NCBI RefSeq assembly: GCF_017741815.1
Contig: NZ_JAGHMF010000011.1
Location: 1 to 64,000 of the forward strand
Source: Rhizobium sp. 16-488-2b
Lineage (GTDB): Bacteria > Pseudomonadota > Alphaproteobacteria > Rhizobiales > Rhizobiaceae
Reading direction: 5' to 3'
Length of the DNA stretch: 64,000 nt
Shown: positions 33,957 through 42,692 of the stretch, piece by piece
How positions within the stretch are numbered: the stretch's first letter is position 1
Layout: every line of letters begins with the position of its first letter
Made by a program: the position numbers and the translations under genes
The notes under the pieces: generated by a model
What the model saw: only the letters and a program-made list of their open reading frames with translations
The model's database searches: none
What the model was told of the DNA's origin: nothing

Positions 33957-35269
33957 AGCGCTTCCACAAGCGACACGACGCCTGCCTGATTGGAGCCGTG
34001 CGCCTGCTGGCCTCGTAGAGGTTTGCCCTCCCGCGCGCGGCTGGCCAGCGCATCTTCGAACGCTGAAAACAGCGTTGCCATTGCCTGTTTCTTGTAGGGA
34101 AAGACGGTCTCGGAATCCATCGAATGGACGATCATCGCGACGTCTGCCTCAAACAGCAGCAGGCGTCCGTCCGATAGCTCGGCGCAATCGATGGCGAAGT
34201 AATCGAGGCCGAGGCGGCGGTGCAGTGCTGCAAAGGCGTCGGCGTGGCGCACGGCGAAATCGGTCTGGAAATCCGCCATCCACGACGCCTCCTCCAGACG
34301 CCGCTCGGCATGCTCCGCCATGCCGGCGCTGAGGTAGTGCACCATCCAGTGATCGGAGATCGCCAGATGGCTCGCATAAGGCTTGCCATCAATGACCGCG
34401 ATGCGTTGCTTGCGAAACTTGCCGTCTTCGTCGCTGTAGTCGACGAAGGGAGCAATGTAGAACTCGCCTTCCGGCCGGCCGGTTAGATAGGCGGCAATCG
34501 CATCGGCAGAGCCGATCTTTTCCATTCCGTGACCGGCGTGGGTGCCGATCGGGCGAAGGATGATCGGGAAGGATGTCAGTCCGTCCATCGCCGCGATCGG
34601 GAGCAGGCCCGCTGCCAGATCGACGAGTGTCTGGCGAGCGATCCGCGTTGTCACCGGAGCGAGAATGGTGGGCTCGTTGCGGAAGGCTTCGGCCACGCCC
34701 TCACGCGACAGGTCGATGACCCGGCGCGGCGCCTTGTTCACAATCGGGCCGGTCCAGCTTGCAAGCAGATGCTCGAGGTTTTCCAGCACGGCCAGATTTT
34801 CGGGCGACTCGCCGACGGCGACGAAGGCCACATCATGCTCGGGCACATCGTTAAGGTGCGGCGTCAGCTCATCGACGTAGTGGAGAAAGATATTCGCATC
34901 TGAGCTCTCAAGCAGGAATTCGATCGGCGTGTTGGCCATGAAGTCGCCGCGGGTGGCGATCACGAGGACGCGAAGGCCAGCGCCGCTGCCGTTGCGAATA
35001 TGGTAGTTGCGGCTCATCTCCAGCGCGCCCTTCTGGGTGATGGCGGCTTCTTGGCTCTTGCCGAGGGTTTGCAGGATGATCGCGAGGTCCATGAAGGCGC
35101 CCGCATCGGAGACATCTGCGGATACCCGCGCCATCAGCGCATCCCAATAGGGCGAAATGTCCTTGCCCTCATAGACCGTGCGAACGATCGCCGCCTTGCC
35201 CGCTATCGCGTGCAGGTCTTCAAATTCGTGCATCTGGGCGGCGGCAGTTTTCACGGGCATCAACTCCAT
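33953..35269 (-). CDS. ATP-grasp protein with TPR-like N-terminal part
   Basis: The 438-residue protein has a helical, TPR-like segment (about residues 45-95) and a RimK/Ddl-type ATP-grasp domain (about 195-385). The lysine/glycine-loop region LRPIGTHAGHG and the Mg-binding C-terminal stretch LDYFAIDCAE...LLLFEAD are visible. ATP-grasp enzymes usually join a carboxylate to an amine through an acyl phosphate. The ATG at 35269 has a weak AGG upstream; an ATG at 35260 is also possible. It is the first gene of an operon with two PLP enzymes, which suggests synthesis of an amino-acid-derived conjugate or dipeptide. Confidence 0.75.
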   Translation of the reverse strand: MELMPVKTAAAQMHEFEDLHAIAGKAAIVRTVYEGKDISPYWDALMARVSADVSDAGAFMDLAIILQTLGKSQEAAITQKGALEMSRNYHIRNGSGAGLRVLVIATRGDFMANTPIEFLLESSDANIFLHYVDELTPHLNDVPEHDVAFVAVGESPENLAVLENLEHLLASWTGPIVNKAPRRVIDLSREGVAEAFRNEPTILAPVTTRIARQTLVDLAAGLLPIAAMDGLTSFPIILRPIGTHAGHGMEKIGSADAIAAYLTGRPEGEFYIAPFVDYSDEDGKFRKQRIAVIDGKPYASHLAISDHWMVHYLSAGMAEHAERRLEEASWMADFQTDFAVRHADAFAALHRRLGLDYFAIDCAELSDGRLLLFEADVAMIVHSMDSETVFPYKKQAMATLFSAFEDALASRAREGKPLRGQQAHGSNQAGVVSLVEAL

Positions 35270-35561
35270 TGAACCGGCCTGATCGACTGCGGCGTGACTC
35301 GCCGCGCTATCACCGGTTTGCAAATATTCGAGCTCACTTGTGTGCCCGGTTGCTTGCGTGGGCCTTGCTGTTTTGAGCGGACCACGTCTCGGCGCCATAC
35401 GCCGCGACCACCGGTCGCTTTTGGGCGCACACGTGCCGACGCCATCACGATTGTCTTGGAAATTCAGGCTGATGTCAGGGTTGTGCAGCACTTACGGGCC
35501 GGCGGCGGGACGAGGTTGGCCAGGCCGCCGCGATGTGCAAGCAACCTCGAGAAGTATCGGC

Positions 35562-37211
35562 ATGACAGAGAAAAGCGACGTGCGTAAATCCCTGCTGGCG
35601 CGCCCACGCATCGGCAGCGTGACCCTGTCCGCCATCGTCGGCCTTTATCTCGTCTTGTTCACCAATTTCACTTTCTGGAAGAAGGTGCACGCCTATCTCG
35701 GCTTCGAGCCGGGTGCCGTTGTCGCGCTCTATATCGCGATCGCCATGCTGTTCATCGGCGCGATCACGCTGTTCTCCGCGAAATATGTTATCAAGCCGGT
35801 GCTGATCTTCCTGATCATCGCGGCGGCGATGGCGGCGTGGTTCACGGATTCCTTCGGTGTCATCCTCGACAGCGACATGATCCGCAACGCGATGCAGACG
35901 ACGCCGGCGGAGGCGCAACATCTGATCACGCCCGGTCTACTGCTGCACTCGTTGTTGTATGGCGTTATCCCTATCGCGCTGGTCCTATGGGTGCGCGTGG
36001 TTCATCGTCCGATCCTGCAAAAGCTCATGTGGAACAGCCTTACCGTCATAGTCTGCCTGGCGGTCTTTGCCGTTGCCGCCCTCACCTATTCGAAAACCTA
36101 TACGGCGGCCATCCGGCAGCATCGCGATATCGTGAAGAGCCTCAACCCCGTCGTTCCGGTCATCAGCACGGCGAAGTATTTCGTCCAGACGGGAGAAGAG
36201 GCCAGGCTGGTGGTCGCGCCGCTCGGACTGGATGCGAAGGTCTCGACGCCCGCGGGCACCATCGACAAGCCGCGCGTGACGATCATCGTCGCCGGCGAAA
36301 CCGCGCGCGCGATGAACTTCTCGCTCGGCGGCTATCATCGCGACACCAATCCGGAACTTGAGAATCAGGACATTATCTATTTCCCGAATGCCACGAGTTG
36401 CGGCACGGCGACTGCAACGTCGATCCCCTGCATGTTCTCCCAGTTCACGCGGGACAACTTCGATCATGCCAAAGGCCTCGCCAACGAGGGGCTGATGGAT
36501 GTGCTCGCCCATGCCGGGATCGACACGGCATGGTTCGACAACAACACGGGCAGCAAGGGCGTCGCCGATCGGATCACCTATATCGACCTCGCAAAGTCCA
36601 CAGACGCTCGCTACTGCAGCGGCGGCGAATGCCAGGATGGGATCTTTCTCGACAAGTTCGACGAATGGCTGGCCAATGTGAAGAAGGACAGCGTTCTGGT
36701 GCTTCACCAGATGGGAAGCCACGGACCGGCCTATTACCTGCGATATCCGGCGGCGTTTCGGAAGTTCACGCCCGAATGCCAGACGGCCGAGCTCGGCAAT
36801 TGCAAGGACGCCGACATCGTCAACGCCTACGACAACACCGTTCTCTATACGGATCACTTCCTGTCCGGCATCATCGACAAGCTGAAGGCCCGCAGCGACA
36901 AGATCGCGGCCGGGATGATCTACATGTCCGACCACGGCGAATCCCTCGGCGAAAACGGTCTCTACCTCCACGGGACGCCCTACATCTTCGCACCGGAGGA
37001 ACAGACGCATGTGCCGTTCCTCGTGTGGCTCGACCCGGACTTCCGGAAATCGATGGGCGTGGACATGGCATGCGTGGCACGGCAGCGCGCACAGCCGACC
37101 TCTCACGACAACCTCTTTCACAGCGTCCTCGGAATGATGAACGTCACCACAAGCGCTTATGATGCGAAACTCGACGTGTTCGCCGGCTGCATGCCTAGCA
37201 AAGGGGCTTGA
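35562..37211 (+). CDS. eptA: Lipid A phosphoethanolamine transferase (EptA family), copy 1
   Basis: The 549-residue protein has five N-terminal membrane helices and a periplasmic sulfatase-fold domain. The catalytic threonine region is SCGTATATSIPCMFS, and zinc ligands are in VAGETAR and MSDHGESLGENGLYLHG. It transfers phosphoethanolamine from phosphatidylethanolamine to lipid A, lowering cationic-peptide binding. It is convergent with a receiver-domain gene and lies opposite a second copy at 38488. The start at 35562 has GAGAAG upstream. Confidence 0.9.
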   Translation: MTEKSDVRKSLLARPRIGSVTLSAIVGLYLVLFTNFTFWKKVHAYLGFEPGAVVALYIAIAMLFIGAITLFSAKYVIKPVLIFLIIAAAMAAWFTDSFGVILDSDMIRNAMQTTPAEAQHLITPGLLLHSLLYGVIPIALVLWVRVVHRPILQKLMWNSLTVIVCLAVFAVAALTYSKTYTAAIRQHRDIVKSLNPVVPVISTAKYFVQTGEEARLVVAPLGLDAKVSTPAGTIDKPRVTIIVAGETARAMNFSLGGYHRDTNPELENQDIIYFPNATSCGTATATSIPCMFSQFTRDNFDHAKGLANEGLMDVLAHAGIDTAWFDNNTGSKGVADRITYIDLAKSTDARYCSGGECQDGIFLDKFDEWLANVKKDSVLVLHQMGSHGPAYYLRYPAAFRKFTPECQTAELGNCKDADIVNAYDNTVLYTDHFLSGIIDKLKARSDKIAAGMIYMSDHGESLGENGLYLHGTPYIFAPEEQTHVPFLVWLDPDFRKSMGVDMACVARQRAQPTSHDNLFHSVLGMMNVTTSAYDAKLDVFAGCMPSKGA

Positions 37212-37227
37212 TCAGTCAAAGCGCTGT

Positions 37228-37596
37228 TCAGTTGGCGCGCTGCGCGCGGGTCACCGCCTGCATCCGGCGGTCGAGATCCGGCAGGCCGAACGGCTTGACC
37301 AGATAATCCGTGGCACCACAGTTGAAGCCCTCTATCTGGTCGGATACCTGATCGTGCGCTGTCAGAATGATGATCGGTACATTGTTGCTGCGGCCACGCA
37401 ACTGGCGAAGCAGCGACAGGCCATTTCCATCGGGAAGGCGCAGATCGAGCAGGACGAGGCCATACTCGCCGCTGTCGGCAGCGCGCGTCGCATCCGCGAG
37501 CGTCAAGCACCATTCGACCGAATGTCCGTGGGCGCTGACGTGGTCACAGACGGCATCGCCGAGCACCGCGTTATCTTCCACCAGCAGGACATTCAT
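37228..37596 (-). CDS. Receiver-only response regulator
   Basis: The 122-residue protein is a single receiver domain with the acidic pair Glu7-Asp8, the phospho-acceptor Asp51 (LLDLRLPDGNG) and the conserved lysine in YLVKPFG. Its sequence is like the N-terminal half of OmpR-type regulators such as PmrA/QseB, but it stops where a DNA-binding domain would begin, and only 16 bp separate it from the end of the convergent eptA. It may be a true single-domain regulator or a truncated PmrA-like protein. It follows the phosphatase gene by 20 bp. Confidence 0.85.
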   Translation of the reverse strand: MNVLLVEDNAVLGDAVCDHVSAHGHSVEWCLTLADATRAADSGEYGLVLLDLRLPDGNGLSLLRQLRGRSNNVPIIILTAHDQVSDQIEGFNCGATDYLVKPFGLPDLDRRMQAVTRAQRAN

Positions 37597-37616
37597 AGCT
37601 GCTTGCCCTTCGACGC

Positions 37617-38282
37617 CTAACCAGCGCCGCCGTTGACCGGATCGCTCTCAAGCTGAGCGTCGCGGACCGGTAGAGCCTGCTCAGGCTTATCGAGCCCGTG
37701 GCGCTTTTCGAAATTGCTCCAGCTTCGATCCATCGCATAGGCGGATGACAGATGCGGGATGCCGACATGACCGAAGGCGAAGGACAGCTGACGCTCGGCA
37801 ACGTCCTCCGTGACATTGGCGATCTGCTGGCTGTAGAGCACCGAGGCCAGCCCCGTCCGGTCGGCGCCGGAGAGGCAATGGATCAGGATAGGCTTCGGCG
37901 CGTCGCGCATGATGGCAACGAGGCGATCGGCCTTTTCGGCGGTAAGAATCTTCGAAGCGGACATCGGGAAATCGACATGTTCGACACCCAGCCGCTCGGA
38001 TACCGCAACCTCCTCCGACCACCACTTCGCGTATCCGGAATTGCCACGCAAATTGACGACGGTCTTGATGCCGTTGTCACGGATATAGCGCTCAAGCTGG
38101 GATGGCGACGGCTGGGCGGAGCGATAAAGTTGCCCGGCTATGACAGTATGAAAATTTCCGGTCAATTGGAGATAGCCGGCGTATCCACCGAGGGTCAGAC
38201 CAGCGAAAAGAACAAGGCCGCCGGCAACCTTAGCCGCACGTGGAATGCGAAGTCGTTTCAGTGCGCGCAAAAGTATCTCCAA
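37617..38282 (-). CDS. Membrane-anchored dual-specificity phosphatase, copy 1
   Basis: The 221-residue protein has a basic N-terminus, one membrane helix (about residues 17-38), and a dual-specificity/tyrosine phosphatase domain with the signature HCLSGADRTG (CX5R). It is paralogous to the protein encoded at 40301 and lies beside an eptA gene, as that one does. The catalytic domain follows the single membrane anchor, so it may face the periplasm. Related phosphatases act on phospholipids such as phosphatidylglycerophosphate; lipid A phosphate is a possible substrate here. That is inference. Confidence 0.85.
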   Translation of the reverse strand: MEILLRALKRLRIPRAAKVAGGLVLFAGLTLGGYAGYLQLTGNFHTVIAGQLYRSAQPSPSQLERYIRDNGIKTVVNLRGNSGYAKWWSEEVAVSERLGVEHVDFPMSASKILTAEKADRLVAIMRDAPKPILIHCLSGADRTGLASVLYSQQIANVTEDVAERQLSFAFGHVGIPHLSSAYAMDRSWSNFEKRHGLDKPEQALPVRDAQLESDPVNGGAG

Positions 38283-38431
38283 GAAACAATCGAGAGATAC
38301 ACTCTATGCTGGGTGCTGCTGACACTAGCCTGAAGCGAGAATGACAATATTGCGACAGTGGAATCTGCTCACGCCTGCGTCCGGCAAACGCTCGACGATC
38401 ATTGAATGATAGCCGGCTACATTATTTCCGC

Positions 38432-38468
38432 AAAAAAGGAGGCCGGAGCGGGAGCCGCCCCGGCCTCC
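38432..38468 (-). terminator. Rho-independent terminator of the second eptA gene
   Basis: The arms GGAGGCCGG (38438-38446) and CCGGCCTCC (38460-38468) form a nine-pair GC stem, followed on the minus strand by a run of six Ts. It stands 20 bp after the eptA copy 2 stop. Confidence 0.85.
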
Positions 38469-38487
38469 CATATGTCATTATCTGCTA

Positions 38488-40167
38488 TCAGTTCACGCCT
38501 GCAGACACCTTCGCGCTGGCGACGTGTGCAGCGGCCTTGCGGCAACCGGAGAAGACATCCAGCGCGGGATCGTAGACCTTCGTGGAGACATCCATCAGAC
38601 CGAGCACGCTATGGAAGACATTGTCGTGCGAGGTCGGCTTGTTGGCGTTTGCGGCAAGGCACGCCGTGTCATAGCCGGCAGAGGCCTGCAGATCATCGGA
38701 TAACCAGACCACGAAGGGCACGTGGGTTTGCTGGATGGGAGCAACGACATAAGGCGTGCCGTGTAGATAAAGGCCGTTCTCGCCAAGGGATTCGCCGTGG
38801 TCGGAAAAGTAGACGACCGACGCCGTCATCTTGTCCGCGCGCTGCTTCATCTTGTCGATCACCGCCGACACGATGTGATCCGTATAAAGGATGGTGTTGT
38901 CGTAGGCGTTGCGGATTTCTTCCGGCGAGCAGCTTCCAAAGTCGTTGGCGCGGCAATCCGGCTGGAAGCGACGGTATTCTTCCGGGTAGCGAGCGTAGTA
39001 TGCCGGGCCGTGGCTGCCGAGCTGGTGCAGCACAAGCACGCTATCGCCTTTCACCTGGTCCAGCCACGCATCCATCTTGTCGAGTAGGATCGCATCCAGG
39101 CATTCGCCATCCTTGCAGAAACGGGGATCGGCGGTGTCGGGAAGGAACTGATACGGTATCCGGTCGGTGACATGGTAGCTGCCGGTGTCGTTGTCGAGCC
39201 AGGATACGGACACGTTGGCATGGCCGAGCACATCGAGAACGTTCTCGGTTTCGAGCGCCTTGCGATGCGTATAGGCCGTTCTCGGGTAGACCGAGAACAG
39301 GCATGGGATCGAGATGGCTGTGGCGGTTCCGCAGCTGCTGGTGTTGGGGAAATAGACGACGTTCTGCTTGGCCAGCTCCGGATTGGTATCGCGCTCATAG
39401 CCACCAAGCGAGAAGTCCTGCGCGCGCGCCGTTTCGCCGGCGACGACAATCAGCACGCGCGGCTTCGTCGTGCCGGCGGTGTTGACGCGATGGGCGTCCG
39501 TGCCCAGCGGCTGGGCGACGATGTTTGCATCCTGGCCGGAGGAGATCGCGAAGCGAAGAGCACTGGTGATCGGAACGAAGGGATTGAGCGTGTCGAGCAG
39601 ATCCTTGTGAGCGCGCCCGACGCCGGCGAAGGTGCGATAGTCGCCAATCCCAATCGCCGCGAAGACCGCAGCGCATACCAGGATGACCGCCGTGTTGTGC
39701 GCGAGCTTCTTCAGGATCGGCCGGTGACGAATACGCACCCAGAGGATTAGCAGCGATGGAATGATGCCGGTGAGCAGGAGGTGCAAGGCAAAACGAGGCG
39801 TAACCAGGTGCCCGGCTTCGGCGCCGGTCGACACCGCAGCATTGCGGATCATTTCCTTGTCGACGATCACGCCGAACGAATCGGTGAACCAGGAAGCGGC
39901 CGATGCCGCGATGACGAAGAAGATCAGGAAGGGCTTGGTGATGTATTTCGCAGAGAAAAAGGTGATAACACCCATGCTCGCCGCTGCGATGCCGATCACG
40001 AAGATCGTGAAACCGAAACGATCCGCTGCAAAATAACCAAATGCCTTCGTCCAGAACGTGCGGTTGGTGACGATCAGCAGATAGGCGGTCGTCAACAGGC
40101 AGAGCGTCACGCTTCCGATTTCAGGTCGAAAGAAGCGCGACGCGCCTCGGGGTTTACTGTCGTTCAA
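38488..40167 (-). CDS. eptA: Lipid A phosphoethanolamine transferase (EptA family), copy 2
   Basis: The 559-residue paralogue of the transferase at 35562 has the same layout: five membrane helices, SCGTATAISIPCLFS with the catalytic threonine, VAGETAR, and SDHGESLGENGLYLHG for zinc binding. I propose the TTG at 40167, preceded by GGAGA, because the resulting N-terminus aligns without gaps to copy 1; an ATG at 40188 is the alternative. It has its own terminator. It lies downstream of the phosphatase copy at 40301, giving the same transferase-phosphatase pairing as the other unit. Confidence 0.9.
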   Translation of the reverse strand: MNDSKPRGASRFFRPEIGSVTLCLLTTAYLLIVTNRTFWTKAFGYFAADRFGFTIFVIGIAAASMGVITFFSAKYITKPFLIFFVIAASAASWFTDSFGVIVDKEMIRNAAVSTGAEAGHLVTPRFALHLLLTGIIPSLLILWVRIRHRPILKKLAHNTAVILVCAAVFAAIGIGDYRTFAGVGRAHKDLLDTLNPFVPITSALRFAISSGQDANIVAQPLGTDAHRVNTAGTTKPRVLIVVAGETARAQDFSLGGYERDTNPELAKQNVVYFPNTSSCGTATAISIPCLFSVYPRTAYTHRKALETENVLDVLGHANVSVSWLDNDTGSYHVTDRIPYQFLPDTADPRFCKDGECLDAILLDKMDAWLDQVKGDSVLVLHQLGSHGPAYYARYPEEYRRFQPDCRANDFGSCSPEEIRNAYDNTILYTDHIVSAVIDKMKQRADKMTASVVYFSDHGESLGENGLYLHGTPYVVAPIQQTHVPFVVWLSDDLQASAGYDTACLAANANKPTSHDNVFHSVLGLMDVSTKVYDPALDVFSGCRKAAAHVASAKVSAGVN

Positions 40168-40300
40168 TTCGGTGTCTCCGCAATACATGCCGCGGGACCC
40201 CATCGGAAAACGATGGCCAAATCCCGCCTATCGTTGACGGGATGCCTGCCTTTTCTGACACAAGCCTGAAAGCGCGTCTCAGCCCAAAGCTATTCGCGCC

Positions 40301-40885
40301 TCAGCCTTTGATGCCATAATGTGTTTCCAGACGGTCCCAGCTGACGTCCATCGCATAGACGGATGAAATGTGCGGGATGGCGACATGGCCGTAGCGAACG
40401 GAAAGCTGGCGCTCAGCGACATCCTCCCTGACGCTGGCGATCTGCTGGCTGTAGATCACCGATACCAAGCCGGTGCGGTCGGCGCCGCTCTGGCAATGGA
40501 TAAGGATCGGCTTGGGCGCGGCCTTCATGATCGCAACGAGTTCATCGGCGCGCTCCGGCGTAAGCACCGTTCCAGACGACATGGCGAAGTCGATATGTTC
40601 GACGCCAAGCTGCCGCGCCGTCTCGATCTCCGCATTGTACCACTGCGCGTTCACGTTCTCGCCGCGCAGATTGATGATCGTCTTGATACCGTGGTCGCGA
40701 ACATGCTTCTCCAGTTGCGCCGGGGACAGCTGCGCGGAGCGGTACAGCTGGTCTCTGACCACGCGATGGAAGTTTCCGCTCAGCTGCAGATAACCGATAT
40801 AGCCGCCAAAAAGCGCGCCGGCGAGCAGCACACCAGCGGCAACGGACCGCAACATCTTTCCACTATTGGCAAAAAAGCTCTTCAC
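40301..40885 (-). CDS. Membrane-anchored dual-specificity phosphatase, copy 2
   Basis: The 194-residue protein has one N-terminal membrane segment and a phosphatase domain with HCQSGADRTG (CX5R), closely similar to copy 1 in the order GNFHxVxxxQLYRSAQ, IKTIINLRG and EHIDFAMS. The GTG at 40885, with GAGG upstream, gives an N-terminus before the helix as in copy 1; an ATG at 40855 would begin at the helix. Its transcript would run toward eptA copy 2, 133 bp away. Confidence 0.84.
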   Translation of the reverse strand: MKSFFANSGKMLRSVAAGVLLAGALFGGYIGYLQLSGNFHRVVRDQLYRSAQLSPAQLEKHVRDHGIKTIINLRGENVNAQWYNAEIETARQLGVEHIDFAMSSGTVLTPERADELVAIMKAAPKPILIHCQSGADRTGLVSVIYSQQIASVREDVAERQLSVRYGHVAIPHISSVYAMDVSWDRLETHYGIKG

Positions 40886-41014
40886 TGCAAACCTCAATAA
40901 TCGAAGTACGCAGGGAGTTTGATCGTTGAGGCTGACGGCCACCTGAAGAGCCGCGCACAGCGGACGTTTGTCCGGTGTGGGCTCAGTCGGTTTAGTTCGA
41001 TAATTTGCCGAAAA

Positions 41015-41104
41015 TGGCGGATGGGGTGGGATTCGAACCCACGGTACGGTTCCCCGCACGACGGTTTTCAAGACCGTTGCCTTAAACCACTCGGCCACCC
41101 ATCC
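41015..41104 (-). tRNA. tRNA-Ser (TGA anticodon)
   Basis: Read on the minus strand the 90-nt sequence starts GGATGGGTGG and ends CCCATCCGCCA, with CCA encoded. The anticodon stem-loop is ACGGT-CTTGAAA-ACCGT, which puts TGA at the anticodon. The long variable arm (GTGCGGGGAACCGTAC) is typical of serine tRNAs, and the T-loop GGTTCGAATCC is standard. Confidence 0.97.
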
Positions 41105-41291
41105 AGCGCACCAAATCTGATGGCCCGGCGGCAAAATGCGCGCACCTTGGGTGTCACCAAATCAGGTTTCGAAGGCTTTAAGCTGCTTCGTCGGCACCGT
41201 CAACCAGCCCGGCCGCGTCTTCGCGCCGTGATCTCGCATAATGGCGCGGGAGCACGAGCGAAGACGTCGGATGAGCGAAGGAAAAAGACGA

Positions 41292-41498
41292 TCAGTGCGC
41301 GGTGGTTTTGCGGTTCGCCAGCAGAAGAATATAATCATCGGCGGCATCGGCAATCGCCATCGCCACCTCGGCCGCCGCCCAGCCGTTCTTCTGCGCTTCC
41401 CTGATAATCTGGTGGAGTGCTGGTTCGACGTCGGCGCGGCAATCGAGCAAACGCTGGTCGTGGTTGGTGTCACTGCGAGCTGACTGAAGATTGATCAT
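41292..41498 (-). CDS. Small hypothetical protein
   Basis: The 68-residue protein has an acidic, alanine-rich helical C-terminal half (EVAMAIADAADDYILLLA) and no membrane segment or known motif. It is supported by a good ribosome site (GAGGGG, eight bases before the ATG) and by codon use like that of the neighbours. I do not recognise a family. It stands alone between tRNA-Ser and an AT-rich gap. Confidence 0.6.
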   Translation of the reverse strand: MINLQSARSDTNHDQRLLDCRADVEPALHQIIREAQKNGWAAAEVAMAIADAADDYILLLANRKTTAH

Positions 41499-42140
41499 CT
41501 CTGTTACCCCTCATGTCCAAGGCTGTACCATGACATAGATTGCAGGTTGAGCAAGGGATTGCTGATCAAAACCTAAATTTTGCCAGCGGATGAGGTTTTT
41601 CAACGACACTCGCCTAAAGCGATCAGTCATGCAACCTGACCGAAAGTGATGCGAATGGGGTGATAAATATGTTCCATAGTTGGCGATACATCATTGAAAA
41701 TGATGAAACATACTTCGGCATCGACAAAACAACCAAACAACATCTATCGCACCGTCAAAGTTCTACATAGTATTATCCAAGACAATCGAGATCACATCGA
41801 TACCATGTTTCCGCATTTATATTCGAACATATTTTGTCTCTATGTATCATCCTAAATTCTTCTAAAGGTTGATTTTATATAAACCACAAAGCGGCGCCAA
41901 AATAACATTGCGACCAAAATGGATCATCATGTGAGAGACCTCTGCTCATCGAAGCGCGCGCCACGTCCAATCACTCCACAATGTGTCGAGTAATTTCATA
42001 AAAATCCCCCGGTAGTTGTATTTCACATTTGCGTGATTTCCTGCGTCGTGGCGAACATCTGGGTAAGATGATCGATCAACCAAAGCACAGTTGTCACAAG
42101 CGTCTTCTTTGGCGAATTCGGCGTGCCGACAATCGGATGC
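41499..42140. other. AT-rich intergenic stretch without a recognised gene
   Basis: About 640 bp, notably AT-rich from 41640 to 41990, has no open reading frame with a plausible ribosome site on either strand. It may hold promoters for the small gene at 41498 or an unrecognised small RNA, but I see no clear promoter-terminator pair. Confidence 0.5.
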
Positions 42141-42172
42141 AAAAAGGGCCGAGCTCCACAGCCCGGCCCTTT
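42141..42172 (-). terminator. Rho-independent terminator
   Basis: AAAGGGCCG (42143-42151) and CGGCCCTTT (42164-42172) make a nine-pair stem with a 12-nt loop, followed on the minus strand by a T run. It ends the DUF883-like gene 20 bp upstream. Confidence 0.85.
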
Positions 42173-42192
42173 CGATCTCATTTCAGAAAATT

Positions 42193-42474
42193 CTATCTGC
42201 GGCTCATCAGGCCAAACAGGTATGCCACGCCGGCGGTCACCGCGATGGCAAGGATCGGCTCTTCGCGCACCTTGTCGCGAACGCGCTCGGTCAAAACTGA
42301 GGCCTCATCAGCAACGGCGGTCTTTGCACCCTGCCCCAGCGCGACAACGCTCTCGGACAAACGCGCCAGGTCTTCCCGCAATGCGGCGACCTGCGCGGAC
42401 AGATCGTCCGTTGCAATCTCCGCCTTGACGCGCGCGGCTGTGGACTGTGCGGAGGCGGTTTTCATGTCGGCCAT
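42193..42474 (-). CDS. DUF883/ElaB-YqjD-like small membrane-associated protein
   Basis: The 93-residue protein has a heptad-patterned amphipathic region (about residues 25-75, LSAQVAALREDLARLSESV) and one C-terminal hydrophobic segment (ILAIAVTAGVAYLFGLM) followed by RR. This is the layout of the ElaB/YqjD/DUF883 family, C-tail-anchored inner-membrane proteins that in E. coli associate with ribosomes in stationary phase. AGGAG stands six bases before the ATG at 42474. A clear terminator follows. Confidence 0.85.
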   Translation of the reverse strand: MADMKTASAQSTAARVKAEIATDDLSAQVAALREDLARLSESVVALGQGAKTAVADEASVLTERVRDKVREEPILAIAVTAGVAYLFGLMSRR

Positions 42475-42692
42475 TGTTTGCTCCTGTTTCTTGGGGATGC
42501 TGCTCAACGAAATAGCGCCGTCAAAGGTTCCGCGAAAGAGCATCTTTTGTCTTCGATCGGCGTCGCGAAACACGGCTGGTATAGCGCAGATGTTTTCGCG
42601 CGATAACCCTTCAATTCCTGATGCGTTTGCTCTAAGGAACGTCCAATGCTTTGCCCGCGAACGGGCGAATATAATGCGAGGTTTGCGTTTCG

